In this document: positions 1-8,648 of the stretch, piece after piece
Layout: each line of letters opens with the position of its first letter
How positions within the stretch are numbered: position 1 is the first letter of the stretch
From: Psychrobacter proteolyticus
GTDB taxonomy: Bacteria > Pseudomonadota > Gammaproteobacteria > Pseudomonadales > Moraxellaceae
Assembly: GCF_003350005.1 (NCBI RefSeq)
Contig: NZ_QLKS01000006.1
Span: 62,001 to 126,000 of the forward strand
Direction: 5' to 3'
Length of the DNA: 64,000 bases
The notes under the pieces: model-generated
Seen by the model: the letters and a program-made list of their open reading frames with translations, nothing else
Told to the model about the DNA's origin: nothing
Database searches by the model: none
Translations under genes and position numbers: made by a program

Positions 1-36
1 TGGCTCAACAAATATTAGTGATTTCATCATGCTCAT
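1..36 (-). CDS. 5' end of an unidentified gene, cut by the window edge
   Basis: Reading leftward, an ATG at 36-34 follows a strong ribosome-binding site (AAGGAG on the minus strand, plus-strand 43-48) with 6 bases of spacing. Twelve codons are visible, giving MSMMKSLIFVEP, and the frame stays open to the edge. The product cannot be identified. The start call rests only on the Shine-Dalgarno match and the open frame. Confidence 0.5.
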   Translation of the reverse strand, partial: MSMMKSLIFVEP

Positions 37-70
37 ACCACACTCCTTGTTTTAACCCTCATTTACACAC

Positions 71-91
71 AATAGGGTTTGATACCCTATT
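71..91. repeat. Inverted repeat, possible operator for the left-edge gene
   Basis: AATAGGG, a 7-base spacer and CCCTATT form a perfect inverted repeat 35-55 bases upstream of the left-edge start codon. It is flanked by a weaker outer pair (TTTACAC near 62 and GTGTAAG near 98-104). There is no T-run, so an operator is more likely than a terminator; no regulator family can be assigned. Confidence 0.35.
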
Positions 92-217
92 CAATGAGTG
101 TAAGCCATAAAAGTGACACTTTAAAGGAAAAACCACAATTACTTTATGGTTTTAATAATTATTTGTTGGTTTATGTGAAACCAAGCGTGAACATAACTAA
201 AAATAAGTGATGATTTT

Positions 218-1051
218 TCACTCACCAGCCACTGAATGCGGATACTCTCGGCTGACAATGTGAGCCGTAAGCGCTGAAACTTCCCTACTGTCTTTACTCA
301 AGGTCAAAATACTCTGGGTTCGTGTTCCATAAGTAGGTTTGCTGGTTTTGGTATCGCCAAAAGCGACGGGTTCAATATAAACAGACGATAACATCTGCTC
401 CACTTCAAATGCTACGCCAGTAACAGGCAGTTTATCTTCTGGTGCTTTGGTACTATCTGACAAGACATTAAAAGCCGCCGCTTGCCAGTACGCAGGCGAG
501 CTATCCTCCGCAATCAATGGCAGCACCTCTTGACGTAGTCGCCCGCGCAACCGCTCTGTCTTAAACCAACTGTCCTCTGGTTGACCATTAGAGATAACAT
601 GTAGACCTGCATATAATGGCGTAGGTGCATGACCGCGATTATTGACGATCACAGCTTGCGCAGCGTCACCAATGATCAGATTAAAACCCGCATAATCTTG
701 CAAATCAATCTGCCGTGCAAAATCCATCGGACTTAGAATCCCTGTCAAGAATTCAGTGACCAGTGCACCACGTGAGCGCTCATCACTACTTGCCTGCACG
801 CCATCACGAAAGTTCAACACCGCAGCCCAACGACCATTTTGTTGATGATATTCTGCACTCTGCGCTGGTGACACTTGCTGATGAATGCCTAACCACGTGC
901 CACCGCTTTGCTTATCACGTCCAGCATAGATAGGTTGGTCAGACCACTGGTGGAGCGGCTCAGTTGGGCGCTGCAAAAACTCATCACGATTAGACAGTAG
1001 CACCAGTGGTAACTCGTCAAATAATTGCCAAGCAATAGCGACAATACACAT
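218..1051 (-). CDS. NRDE / TANGO2 family protein
   Basis: 277 residues of the NRDE (TANGO2) family, whose bacterial members have no firmly established biochemical role; the eukaryotic homologue has been linked to membrane traffic and lipid or haem handling. The protein begins Met-Cys-Ile-Val, the conserved N-terminal cysteine of the family, and carries the name-giving Asn-Arg-Asp-Glu at residues 21-24 (SNRDEF), followed by the conserved GGTWLG stretch near residue 50. No signal peptide or membrane segment is seen, so it is probably cytosolic. An AAAGGA site lies just upstream of the ATG. It is followed on the same strand by nothing closer than the left-edge gene, so it is probably monocistronic. 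Confidence 0.85.
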   Translation of the reverse strand: MCIVAIAWQLFDELPLVLLSNRDEFLQRPTEPLHQWSDQPIYAGRDKQSGGTWLGIHQQVSPAQSAEYHQQNGRWAAVLNFRDGVQASSDERSRGALVTEFLTGILSPMDFARQIDLQDYAGFNLIIGDAAQAVIVNNRGHAPTPLYAGLHVISNGQPEDSWFKTERLRGRLRQEVLPLIAEDSSPAYWQAAAFNVLSDSTKAPEDKLPVTGVAFEVEQMLSSVYIEPVAFGDTKTSKPTYGTRTQSILTLSKDSREVSALTAHIVSREYPHSVAGE

Positions 1052-1159
1052 AGCTTTCCTTTTATAATAATTTTCGTTATGCGGGTAATTCTTAATAGAG
1101 GCAAAGATATTATTTCAGACTTTACCTATTAATAAGGTAGCCTTTATAGATAGTACTTA

Positions 1160-2812
1160 TTAATTGCCAGTTAGCAATTTATTGGCAGGATAACTAATTT
1201 GGGAGGTTGAACGTATTACTTGTGATTGTTTACTTGGTAAGTCAAAATCCCATGCCACCATGCCTTGATTGTCATTCCAATCTCGCTCAGTTACAGGCGG
1301 CGTATGCGTCACCGCAACTTTTAAACTATCGTCACGACTGATAGGTTCACTGCCCAGTACTTGCAAGCGTACGTTGCGATTGTGCTGATTGGTAAATTGA
1401 TAGGCTTTGGTGGTCGTGAGTGTTTGCGTACGGTTTAGCACACCTTTCTCACCTTGCTTATCTTCATTGGTCAGCTCTTTTACGAGCATATTTGAATCAC
1501 GACCAAATCCAATCTCCTGCTCTTTTAGCACTTGATAATTATAACGCGACTGACCTACATAATTGTCATCACGGTACAACTGTAGCGAACCATCGACCCA
1601 ATCCGGCGTCAAAAACGGCGCTGACGCATACCAGTAGGCAGGAGTTTCAACACTTGGCGTACTGCGAATCCAGAGCTTACTGTTACCTGCCTGCTCCCCA
1701 ATCACTGTGCGTACCCGTCTCCCGTCACTCGGAATACTGACCAATTGCGGTAAACGATACTCGATAATGCCATTTTTATTTTGGCTACTGACCGTGAAAT
1801 TAGGTAGCGGTGCCATAGCTACCCCTGCTCCTTTGTTATAAGCAGGCTCTTCCATCATAACAGGGGACGCATCCATCATAGGTAGCTCACGTCTTACTCG
1901 AGTATCTGCGCTCTCTTCATACAATGACAGACGCTGCACATATGGCAGTTGCCTCGTCGTACTTTGATTGGGGTTCACGGTGCTGAGTGTCAGAGGTACG
2001 TTTGTCCAGTTCTCGCCAGTTTGCTGAGCGATAATCGCAGAAGCTGTGATACTTAACTGTTCACTGTTTGTGTTTAGACGCGCTTGATACGCAGGCTCCC
2101 AACCTGCACCTTGCACTTGATAATGCAACTTAATACTACTTGGCGAGCGACTTGCCGTACGTACACTCACCTGTGTCACCTTGTTAAAGGTCGATGTCGC
2201 GCTGCCTGCCATCAGTTGGTTCAATGCGTCTTGGGCACGCGCTTGTCGCTGTTGAATCTCTAGAATTCTTTGGTTAATACTGGTCGCTTGAGTTTCTATA
2301 TCGCGGGCATTATTGGCAATCGTACTAGCTGTATTGACTTGCGTGGCTTTGGTCAAATTCTGCAAGTAGGCCTTTGCTAACCGTGCCGCTTCTAATTCAG
2401 CATTGATATTGGCTAGGGTATTTTGCTGCGTCTGTACCTTGGCATCACCTTGATACTGACACTGGGCTGCCTGCTCACCTGTCAGCTCTTCGATACTGAC
2501 TTCCCCAACGCTAACATTATCCATCGCCTGTACGCTTAGACTTTCTTTATCCATATAAGGTGACAAACACGAAAACACCACCGTTTGCTCACCGCTACCT
2601 TTGATTGGCAATGCACGCGTCACGCTCGCTAGCCCCTGATAAATGGTCACTTGCTCGACACTACTGGTTGCTGCTTGTGCCGAAGATAATCCCAAGACGG
2701 CACTACTACCAAGTACAAATGGCAGGATAGCAAATCTAGTCATTTGGTTAAGTGGCGGTAATACGCTGCCATGGTCTGTTGAGACAGGCGAATCCGTTAA
2801 TTGTGCGTTCAT
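1160..2812 (-). CDS. Exported DUF4139 / MuiA-like protein
   Basis: 550 residues. After the signal region comes a DUF4140-type N-terminal domain (about residues 50-120), a Gln/Ala-rich coiled coil (about 125-205) and a C-terminal DUF4139 beta-rich domain to the end, the architecture of the mucoidy inhibitor MuiA family. Function is unknown in most bacteria; a periplasmic or cell-surface role is likely. The ATG at 2812 has a good AAGGA site, but it puts 23 polar residues before a typical Sec signal (hydrophobic stretch from Met24, cleavage after AQA near residue 48). Starting at Met24 (2743) would give a normal signal peptide but has no visible ribosome-binding site. Confidence 0.8.
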   Translation of the reverse strand: MNAQLTDSPVSTDHGSVLPPLNQMTRFAILPFVLGSSAVLGLSSAQAATSSVEQVTIYQGLASVTRALPIKGSGEQTVVFSCLSPYMDKESLSVQAMDNVSVGEVSIEELTGEQAAQCQYQGDAKVQTQQNTLANINAELEAARLAKAYLQNLTKATQVNTASTIANNARDIETQATSINQRILEIQQRQARAQDALNQLMAGSATSTFNKVTQVSVRTASRSPSSIKLHYQVQGAGWEPAYQARLNTNSEQLSITASAIIAQQTGENWTNVPLTLSTVNPNQSTTRQLPYVQRLSLYEESADTRVRRELPMMDASPVMMEEPAYNKGAGVAMAPLPNFTVSSQNKNGIIEYRLPQLVSIPSDGRRVRTVIGEQAGNSKLWIRSTPSVETPAYWYASAPFLTPDWVDGSLQLYRDDNYVGQSRYNYQVLKEQEIGFGRDSNMLVKELTNEDKQGEKGVLNRTQTLTTTKAYQFTNQHNRNVRLQVLGSEPISRDDSLKVAVTHTPPVTERDWNDNQGMVAWDFDLPSKQSQVIRSTSQISYPANKLLTGN

Positions 2813-3023
2813 GCATCATTCCTTAGCAGTAAAATCCATCATGGCAGCTACGCATTGGCTCAACGCGCAAAATAGTAACTATCTTAGAGATATTACCGTA
2901 GCCGTTTTGCAGGTCTTTGGCAATAAATGCTTTTGGCAGACTGCACTTTTAGCAATAAGCACTTTTAGCGACAAATCCCTTCATATGATAGCGATTCAGT
3001 TTAAAAAATTTGGTTTTTAATAT

Positions 3024-3060
3024 TGCACCATTTTTTTGTTCATCTCCCCTTTATGGTGCA
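3024..3060. promoter_or_regulatory. Candidate NtrC enhancer half-sites upstream of urtA
   Basis: TGCACCA at 3024-3030 and TGGTGCA at 3054-3060 are exact reverse complements separated by 23 bases; each matches a half of the NtrC consensus (TGCACC...GGTGCA). They lie roughly 90-130 bases upstream of the sigma-54 element, the usual place for an enhancer. The spacing is wider than a single NtrC site, so two dimer sites, each with one good half, is the more likely reading. Confidence 0.5.
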
Positions 3061-3150
3061 GTTTATTAACCATCCTGCACTAAATTAATGAATATATTAA
3101 TCAGAACTTAATTATTGCTCAATTATTACTCGATTATTGGCTTTTTTAAC

Positions 3151-3167
3151 TTGGCACGGAACTTGAA
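3151..3167 (+). promoter_or_regulatory. Sigma-54 (RpoN) promoter of urtABCDE
   Basis: TTGGCACGGAACTTGAA matches the -24/-12 consensus (YTGGCACG-N4-TTGCW): the -24 GG and flanking bases are perfect, while the -12 box reads TTGAA in place of TTGCA. It ends 57 bases before the urtA ATG. The same element with two base changes stands before glnK at 47140-47156. Confidence 0.75.
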
Positions 3168-3224
3168 CTCTTAATGGTTGTTCAGGAACATTATTTTACC
3201 TTTTGTATTTATTAGGAGATGTCC

Positions 3225-4577
3225 ATGTTTTCGTTACCAATTTTAGCCAATACTCAAGTAGCAGACCCTCAATCACACGAAAAAATCAAATCGCGTTTAT
3301 CGTTACTAGCGGTAGCCGTCGTTGGTAGCTTAAGTCTTATTGGTTGTCAAAAACCTGCCGAAACTGCTGCATCAACAGAGACCACAACTGAAACCAGCAC
3401 AGAAACAACCACCGACCCTGCTGCTGATGGCGACACTATCAAAGTCGGCATATTACATTCGCTGTCTGGCACCATGGCCATCTCTGAAACCTCTCTAAAA
3501 GACACTGCGTTGATGACGATTGATGAAATCAATGCCAATGGCGGCGTGCTCGGTAAGCAACTCGAACCAGTCGTCGTCGACCCTGCTTCTGATTGGCCAT
3601 TATTCGCTGAAAAAGCCCGCCAGCTACTCACTCAAGATAAAGTAGATGTCATCTTTGGTGGTTGGACGTCAGTATCACGCAAATCCGTATTACCTGTGGT
3701 TGAAGAGTTAAACGGATTGATGTTCTATCCAGTGCAGTATGAAGGACAAGAGCAGTCAGAAAACATTTTTTACACTGGTGCGGCACCAAATCAGCAAGCT
3801 ATTCCGGCAGTAGAGTACTTGATGAGCGAAGAAGGCGGCGGTGCAGAGCGCTTTGTATTGTTAGGTACTGATTACGTCTATCCACGCACCACCAACCAGA
3901 TTTTAAAGGCATTTTTGAAATCAAAAGGCATAGCTGATGCAGACATCATGGAAGAGTACACACCATTTGGTTTCAGCAATTACCAAACCATCGTATCTAA
4001 CGTTAAAAAGTTCTCAACGGGCAAAAAAACCGCGGTTATCTCGACCATTAATGGCGACTCAAACGTTCCGTTCTATCGTGAGCTTGCCAACCAAGGTATC
4101 AAAGCGTCAGACATTCCAGTCATGGCATTCTCAGTCGGTGAAGAAGAGCTACGTGGTATCGATACCAGTCTGCTACAAGGGCATTTAGCGGCATGGAACT
4201 ACTTTATGTCGATCAAAAACCCGACCAATAGTGCCTTCACCAAACGCTATAAGCAGTATGCATTGGACCAAAAACTACCCAATGCTGAAAAAGTCGTGAC
4301 CAATGATCCAATGGAAGCTACTTATGTCGGTATCAACATGTGGAAGCAAGCTGTCGAAAAAGCAGGTACGACTGATGTAGACAAAGTGCGTATCAGCATG
4401 GCGGGACAAACGTTCGATGCACCTTCTGGCTACACGCTAAAAATGGATGAAGAAAACCATCATCTATGGAAGCCTGTCATGATTGGACAAATTCGTGCCG
4501 ACGGACAGTTTGATACGATTTTCAAAACGCCAGAAGTCATTCAAGCCCAGCCATGGAGCGAGTACATTCCTAAATAG
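3225..4577 (+). CDS. urtA: Urea ABC transporter, substrate-binding lipoprotein
   Basis: 450 residues; binds urea in the periplasm and passes it to the UrtBC channel. I start at the ATG at 3225, six bases after AGGAG; the in-frame ATG at 3219 abuts that site and is too close. About 20 polar residues precede the hydrophobic stretch, which ends in a lipobox (Leu-Ile-Gly-Cys), so this is a lipoprotein with an unusually long n-region. A Thr/Glu-rich linker of about 25 residues follows, then a type 1 periplasmic binding fold (KVGILHSLSGTMA onward) of the UrtA/AmiC kind. First gene of urtABCDE, under a sigma-54 promoter, so expression should rise on nitrogen limitation. Confidence 0.93.
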   Translation: MFSLPILANTQVADPQSHEKIKSRLSLLAVAVVGSLSLIGCQKPAETAASTETTTETSTETTTDPAADGDTIKVGILHSLSGTMAISETSLKDTALMTIDEINANGGVLGKQLEPVVVDPASDWPLFAEKARQLLTQDKVDVIFGGWTSVSRKSVLPVVEELNGLMFYPVQYEGQEQSENIFYTGAAPNQQAIPAVEYLMSEEGGGAERFVLLGTDYVYPRTTNQILKAFLKSKGIADADIMEEYTPFGFSNYQTIVSNVKKFSTGKKTAVISTINGDSNVPFYRELANQGIKASDIPVMAFSVGEEELRGIDTSLLQGHLAAWNYFMSIKNPTNSAFTKRYKQYALDQKLPNAEKVVTNDPMEATYVGINMWKQAVEKAGTTDVDKVRISMAGQTFDAPSGYTLKMDEENHHLWKPVMIGQIRADGQFDTIFKTPEVIQAQPWSEYIPK

Positions 4578-4628
4578 GCTACTCCCTAAATAAGACAGTA
4601 CTGAAAAAAACATGGATAGTAATTGAAT

Positions 4629-4678
4629 AGTAGGCGGATGGATAAACGACACTAATAACAATCCTAAAGCCTACTTTT
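4629..4678 (+). terminator. Weak hairpin between urtA and urtB
   Basis: AGTAGGC (4629-4635) and GCCTACT (4669-4675) can form a 7-base stem with a 33-base loop followed by TTT. It is too weak for an efficient terminator but could lower transcription after urtA, as is common after binding-protein genes that need higher expression. Confidence 0.3.
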
Positions 4679-4805
4679 CACATTTATTTTCAACACTTAT
4701 TCTTAACTTTTAAATAACGCCAAACCTTATCAACTCTTCTATCGCTTAATTCGTTAAGCAGTAGTGGCTAAGGGTTTGTTGTCTGTGAAAAACAGGGAGC
4801 CGCAC

Positions 4806-6635
4806 ATGCAGCACCATACTTTACGCCCGTTTGTAGGGCAAACATCGTCCAAAAATGGTAATAACCCACAAGCATCAGTCAGTGAAGTCATGCGGTATGC
4901 GGCTCGTTTTTCAATTTATGTGCCTCTGCGGTTACTTGCATTGGTGGCATTATGCATAACAACTTTCATCACCACAGCATATGCGGATCATGATGGTCAG
5001 GTACATGACCACGATACGGATACCGTTCATAGTGAGCAATCTTTGGTCACACCCGCAAATGTATCTACTTCTACTCAAACCAGCACCTCAAATATTTCAA
5101 CAGCAGCAACTACAAGTTCAGGCGATGCCATTCAACAATTTGTGGCCGGCGATTTTAGTAAGCGTCAAGCCATGTTAAGTGATTGGCCAGGATCCGTTGA
5201 GAGTTTAGATAGTTTGGTTGAATTCATTGCCAATGATGAACTGTATCAAGGTAACAGTGGGCAAACATATTTACTGAATAAAGAAGATCAGCTGTTTACT
5301 TATCCTGACAAAAAAGAGACTGACGATTGGCCAAGTGATTTATCACAAATCACCTTAACCAATGCACTTCGCTCAGCACTCATCTTTGGGCAAGCCAAGG
5401 TAAAGCTGGCGTCTGACAAGCCCGCTCAGCGACTACAAGCCGTCGATATTTTGGCCAACAATATTGACCAAGTAGATCCAGCCATTATCACGACCGCAGC
5501 AGCAAACGAAGACAATGCTAAAGTTAAAAAAGCACTAACGGCACTACAAGCTCGTATTGATTTCAAAAACGGTGACCTGCCCACACAAATTGCAGCGGTC
5601 AATCTACTTGCAGATAGTGATAACCCACAAGTTTTGGTCGATATCGAGTCTGCCCTCGCTGCGGATAACTTAGATGCCTCGCTCAAAGCTGCACTTATCG
5701 ATGCTGAATCTAGCGTGTCACGCCGTATCGAAATCAGCACATGGACAGGGCATATCTTCACCGGTATGAGTACCGCCAGTATTTTACTGCTCGCCGCACT
5801 TGGTCTCGCCATTACCTTTGGCTTGCTTGGCGTGATTAACATGGCGCACGGTGAGCTGATTATGATCGGGGCTTATACCACTTATATGGTGCAAAACTTC
5901 TTTCAAGCTTATATGCCAGATATGGCAGGTTGGTATCTGCTTGCTGCTATTCCAGCTGCTTTTTTAGTCAGTGCCATCATCGGCATGATTATCGAACGCA
6001 TTGTCATTCGTCCACTATATGGTCGTGAGCTAGAGACTTTATTGGCGACCTTTGGCGTGAGCTTAATATTGATGCAGCTGGTACGGATGATTTTTGGTGC
6101 GCAAAACGTTGAAGTCAGTAACGTGGCATGGTTAAGCGGTGCCTATCAGGTGTCATCAAGTTTGGTGCTGCCTTATAACCGTATCGCTATTATTGGTTTT
6201 ACCGTCATTGTCGTGGCGCTACTGGTGTACTTGCTCAACAAAACCCGCTTTGGATTGTTTATACGAGCTGTCACCCAAAATCGCCAAATGGCACGTGCTG
6301 TTGGTATCCCCTCTGCACGTATCGATATGATGGCATTTGGTTTGGGTTCTGGGCTGGCTGGTATGGCTGGCTGTGCCCTTGCCCAAGTAGGTAACGTAGG
6401 TCCTGATTTGGGCCAAACCTATATCATTGATACGTTTTTAGTCGTCGTCGTCGGCGGTGTCGGTCAAGTATGGGGCGCAGTATTGGCCGCCTTGGGACTT
6501 GGAGTCAGCGGTACGGTACTTGAGATTGGTATCGGTGCGGTATTGGCTAAGATTGTGTTGTTGGTTCTTGTGATTCTGTTTATTCAGAAACGGCCACAAG
6601 GTTTATTTGCACTCAAAGGCCGCTTTGTCGAATAA
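4806..6635 (+). CDS. urtB: Urea ABC transporter permease UrtB
   Basis: 609 residues from the ATG at 4806, which has GGGAG six bases upstream; an in-frame ATG at 4764 lacks one. A signal-anchor-like segment (about residues 40-58) is followed by a His/Asp-rich patch (ADHDGQVHDHDTDTVH), a roughly 230-residue extracytoplasmic helical region, and from about residue 310 the multi-span LivH-type permease core with the VINMAHGELIMIGAY signature. With UrtC it forms the inner-membrane channel. The long N-terminal domain is normal for UrtB and distinguishes it from LivH. It lies 228 bases after urtA and 10 bases before urtC. Confidence 0.92.
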   Translation: MQHHTLRPFVGQTSSKNGNNPQASVSEVMRYAARFSIYVPLRLLALVALCITTFITTAYADHDGQVHDHDTDTVHSEQSLVTPANVSTSTQTSTSNISTAATTSSGDAIQQFVAGDFSKRQAMLSDWPGSVESLDSLVEFIANDELYQGNSGQTYLLNKEDQLFTYPDKKETDDWPSDLSQITLTNALRSALIFGQAKVKLASDKPAQRLQAVDILANNIDQVDPAIITTAAANEDNAKVKKALTALQARIDFKNGDLPTQIAAVNLLADSDNPQVLVDIESALAADNLDASLKAALIDAESSVSRRIEISTWTGHIFTGMSTASILLLAALGLAITFGLLGVINMAHGELIMIGAYTTYMVQNFFQAYMPDMAGWYLLAAIPAAFLVSAIIGMIIERIVIRPLYGRELETLLATFGVSLILMQLVRMIFGAQNVEVSNVAWLSGAYQVSSSLVLPYNRIAIIGFTVIVVALLVYLLNKTRFGLFIRAVTQNRQMARAVGIPSARIDMMAFGLGSGLAGMAGCALAQVGNVGPDLGQTYIIDTFLVVVVGGVGQVWGAVLAALGLGVSGTVLEIGIGAVLAKIVLLVLVILFIQKRPQGLFALKGRFVE

Positions 6636-6645
6636 GGAGACTTCT

Positions 6646-7716
6646 ATGATACTGACCAAATTACTGTCTGATACGCCGCGTAGTGCTGTTTTAATTGGCT
6701 TATGTTTTGCCGTACTACTGATACTGCCTTGGCTACATCTTATGCCAGAGACCTCAGCTTTTCACCTTTCAGCCTACTGGATTACCCTAATTGGCAAAAT
6801 CATGGCGCTAGCGATGGTCGCTTTGGCACTAGATCTCGTCTGGGGCTATGCCGGTATTTTGAGCTTGGGACATGGCCTGTACTTTGCTTTGGGTGGTTAT
6901 GCGTTTGGCATGTACCTAACACGTGAGACAGCAGGCGATGCGCTTCCTGATTTTATGCGATTTTTGAGCTGGACTGAAATGCCGTGGTATTGGGCTGGCA
7001 CGCAGCATTTTTGGTGGGCAGTCGCACTGGTCGTATTAGTACCTGGCTTGGTTGCTTTTATTTTTGGTTTCTTTGCTTTCCGCTCCAAAATCAAAGGCGT
7101 TTATTTTTCTATCATCACTCAAGCCATGGTCTATGCAGCAGCCTTGCTATTCTTTCGTAATGAGACAGGCTTCGGCGGCAATAACGGATTTACTGGTTTT
7201 ACTACTCTTTTAGGCTATGACATTACCGCTGCCTCTACCCGATCAATGCTGTGCTTCGTTACTGCATTAGCATTGTTAGTCTCTTATATGGGTTTGCGTC
7301 ATTTAATGAACCAACCTTATGGGCGAGTACTTGGTGCGATTCGTGACAGTGAAAACCGCCTGCAATATCTGGGCTACCGTACGTTATGGTACAAACTATC
7401 CGCTTGGGTATTATCCGCTGTCATCGCTGGTATCGCAGGTGCGCTATACGTACCGCAAGTAGGCATTATCAATCCGAGTGAGATGAACCCAGTGAACTCA
7501 ATTGAGATAGCTGTCTGGGTAGCGACTGGTGGTAGAGGAAGCTTAATTGGCGCGATTTTAGGAACTGGTGTGGTAAATGCTGTGAAAACCTACTTTACCG
7601 TCGCCTACCCTGAGTTTTGGCTATTGATATTAGGTGGACTGTTCGTCGTCGTGACGTTGTTTTTACCCAATGGCATTATGGGCTTGTTCGATCGATTCAA
7701 AAAGGAGAAACAATAA
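6646..7716 (+). CDS. urtC: Urea ABC transporter permease UrtC
   Basis: 356 residues with about nine or ten hydrophobic segments; LivM-type inner-membrane permease partner of UrtB. Conserved stretches include DLVWGYAGILSLGHG near the start and the cytoplasmic loop GAIRDSENRLQYLGY that contacts the ATPases. The start at 6646 has AAGGAG seven bases upstream, just after the urtB stop; the frame is open further upstream but overlaps urtB. Its stop codon TAA shares a base with the urtD ATG (TAATG), indicating translational coupling. Confidence 0.92.
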   Translation: MILTKLLSDTPRSAVLIGLCFAVLLILPWLHLMPETSAFHLSAYWITLIGKIMALAMVALALDLVWGYAGILSLGHGLYFALGGYAFGMYLTRETAGDALPDFMRFLSWTEMPWYWAGTQHFWWAVALVVLVPGLVAFIFGFFAFRSKIKGVYFSIITQAMVYAAALLFFRNETGFGGNNGFTGFTTLLGYDITAASTRSMLCFVTALALLVSYMGLRHLMNQPYGRVLGAIRDSENRLQYLGYRTLWYKLSAWVLSAVIAGIAGALYVPQVGIINPSEMNPVNSIEIAVWVATGGRGSLIGAILGTGVVNAVKTYFTVAYPEFWLLILGGLFVVVTLFLPNGIMGLFDRFKKEKQ

Positions 7717-8570
7717 TGCTAAATGATAAATCACCATCGACCGAACAATCGACTAAGGCGCTGTCTGAATATGATCATACTGATGGACGTGACGGTCTCA
7801 GTCATCCCAAAAAATCAGGCGTCGACTTTAGCCATGGTATTGCTCTGTACTTAGAAGATTTAAGTGTCTGGTTTGATTCGTTTCGCGCACTTAATAATCT
7901 GTCGCTCTATATCGAAGAAGGCGAGTTACGCTGTATCATCGGCCCCAACGGCGCTGGCAAAACCACACTAATGGATGTCATCACAGGTAAAACTCGCCCT
8001 ACCGAAGGCAGCGTATTTTTTGGTCAGACTCATAACCTTGCCAGCTTATCTACTGAAGAAATCGCTGAAGCGGGTATCGGCCGTAAGTTTCAAAAACCTA
8101 CTGTCTTTGAGAACTTTACGGTGATGGATAATCTGTTACTTGCCGCGCCAAAAGACAAACGTGTGGTTAAAAGCTTGTTTAATAAACTCAATGCCGATAC
8201 TCGCGATACCCTCGACGCTACCCTACAGCAAATTCGCCTGACCGATAAGATCAATAAACCTGCTGGTTTGCTTTCACATGGGCAGAAACAGTGGTTAGAG
8301 ATTGGCATGCTACTGATGCAGAGTCCCAAACTGATTCTGCTTGATGAGCCAGTGGCAGGTATGACCGATGCAGAAACAGAACATACCGCTGAGCTGTGTC
8401 TACGCCTTAAAAAGAACCATACCTTAGTAGTAGTCGAACATGATATGACCTTTATCGATGCCATCAGTGAAAAAGTCACGGTATTGGCACAAGGGGCGAT
8501 TTTGGCTGAAGGTACGTTAGCTGAAGTACAAGCCAATGAAGCAGTGATTGAGTCCTACTTAGGTCGATAG
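7716..8570 (+). CDS. urtD: Urea ABC transporter ATP-binding protein UrtD
   Basis: 284 residues. After about 40 polar residues comes a LivG-type ABC ATPase: Walker A GPNGAGKTT, a variant signature LSHGQKQWLE (His where most have Gly, usual for UrtD), Walker B LILLDEPVAGM and the switch histidine in VVVEHDM. It powers urea import together with UrtE. The ATG at 7716 overlaps the urtC stop and follows AAGGAG; translation from an upstream in-frame codon would run far into urtC and is unlikely. Confidence 0.92.
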   Translation: MLNDKSPSTEQSTKALSEYDHTDGRDGLSHPKKSGVDFSHGIALYLEDLSVWFDSFRALNNLSLYIEEGELRCIIGPNGAGKTTLMDVITGKTRPTEGSVFFGQTHNLASLSTEEIAEAGIGRKFQKPTVFENFTVMDNLLLAAPKDKRVVKSLFNKLNADTRDTLDATLQQIRLTDKINKPAGLLSHGQKQWLEIGMLLMQSPKLILLDEPVAGMTDAETEHTAELCLRLKKNHTLVVVEHDMTFIDAISEKVTVLAQGAILAEGTLAEVQANEAVIESYLGR

Positions 8571-8648
8571 CTAAACGTATCATCTAGACGAACCAAACGA
8601 ATATAACCTTTAAAATATTAGAAAAGTTTTAGAGTTTAGGAGACAGCC

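Larger units (their letters stand above)
2813..3224. other. Intergenic region carrying urtA control elements
   Basis: 412 bases between divergent genes. It holds NtrC-like half-sites at 3024-3060 and a sigma-54 promoter at 3151-3167, both listed separately. Between about 2910 and 2975 there are degenerate direct repeats (CTTTTGGCA / CTTTTAGCA type). The open frame across 2643-3020 has no ribosome-binding site and covers the DUF4139 start, so I do not call it a gene. Confidence 0.7.

Noticed and set aside
2643-3020. 125-codon plus-strand frame into the urtA upstream region
   Set aside because: Overlaps the DUF4139 start and control region, no start signal; product not protein-like.
5426-5842. 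138-codon frame antisense to urtB
   Set aside because: Antisense shadow of a conserved gene, no ribosome-binding site.
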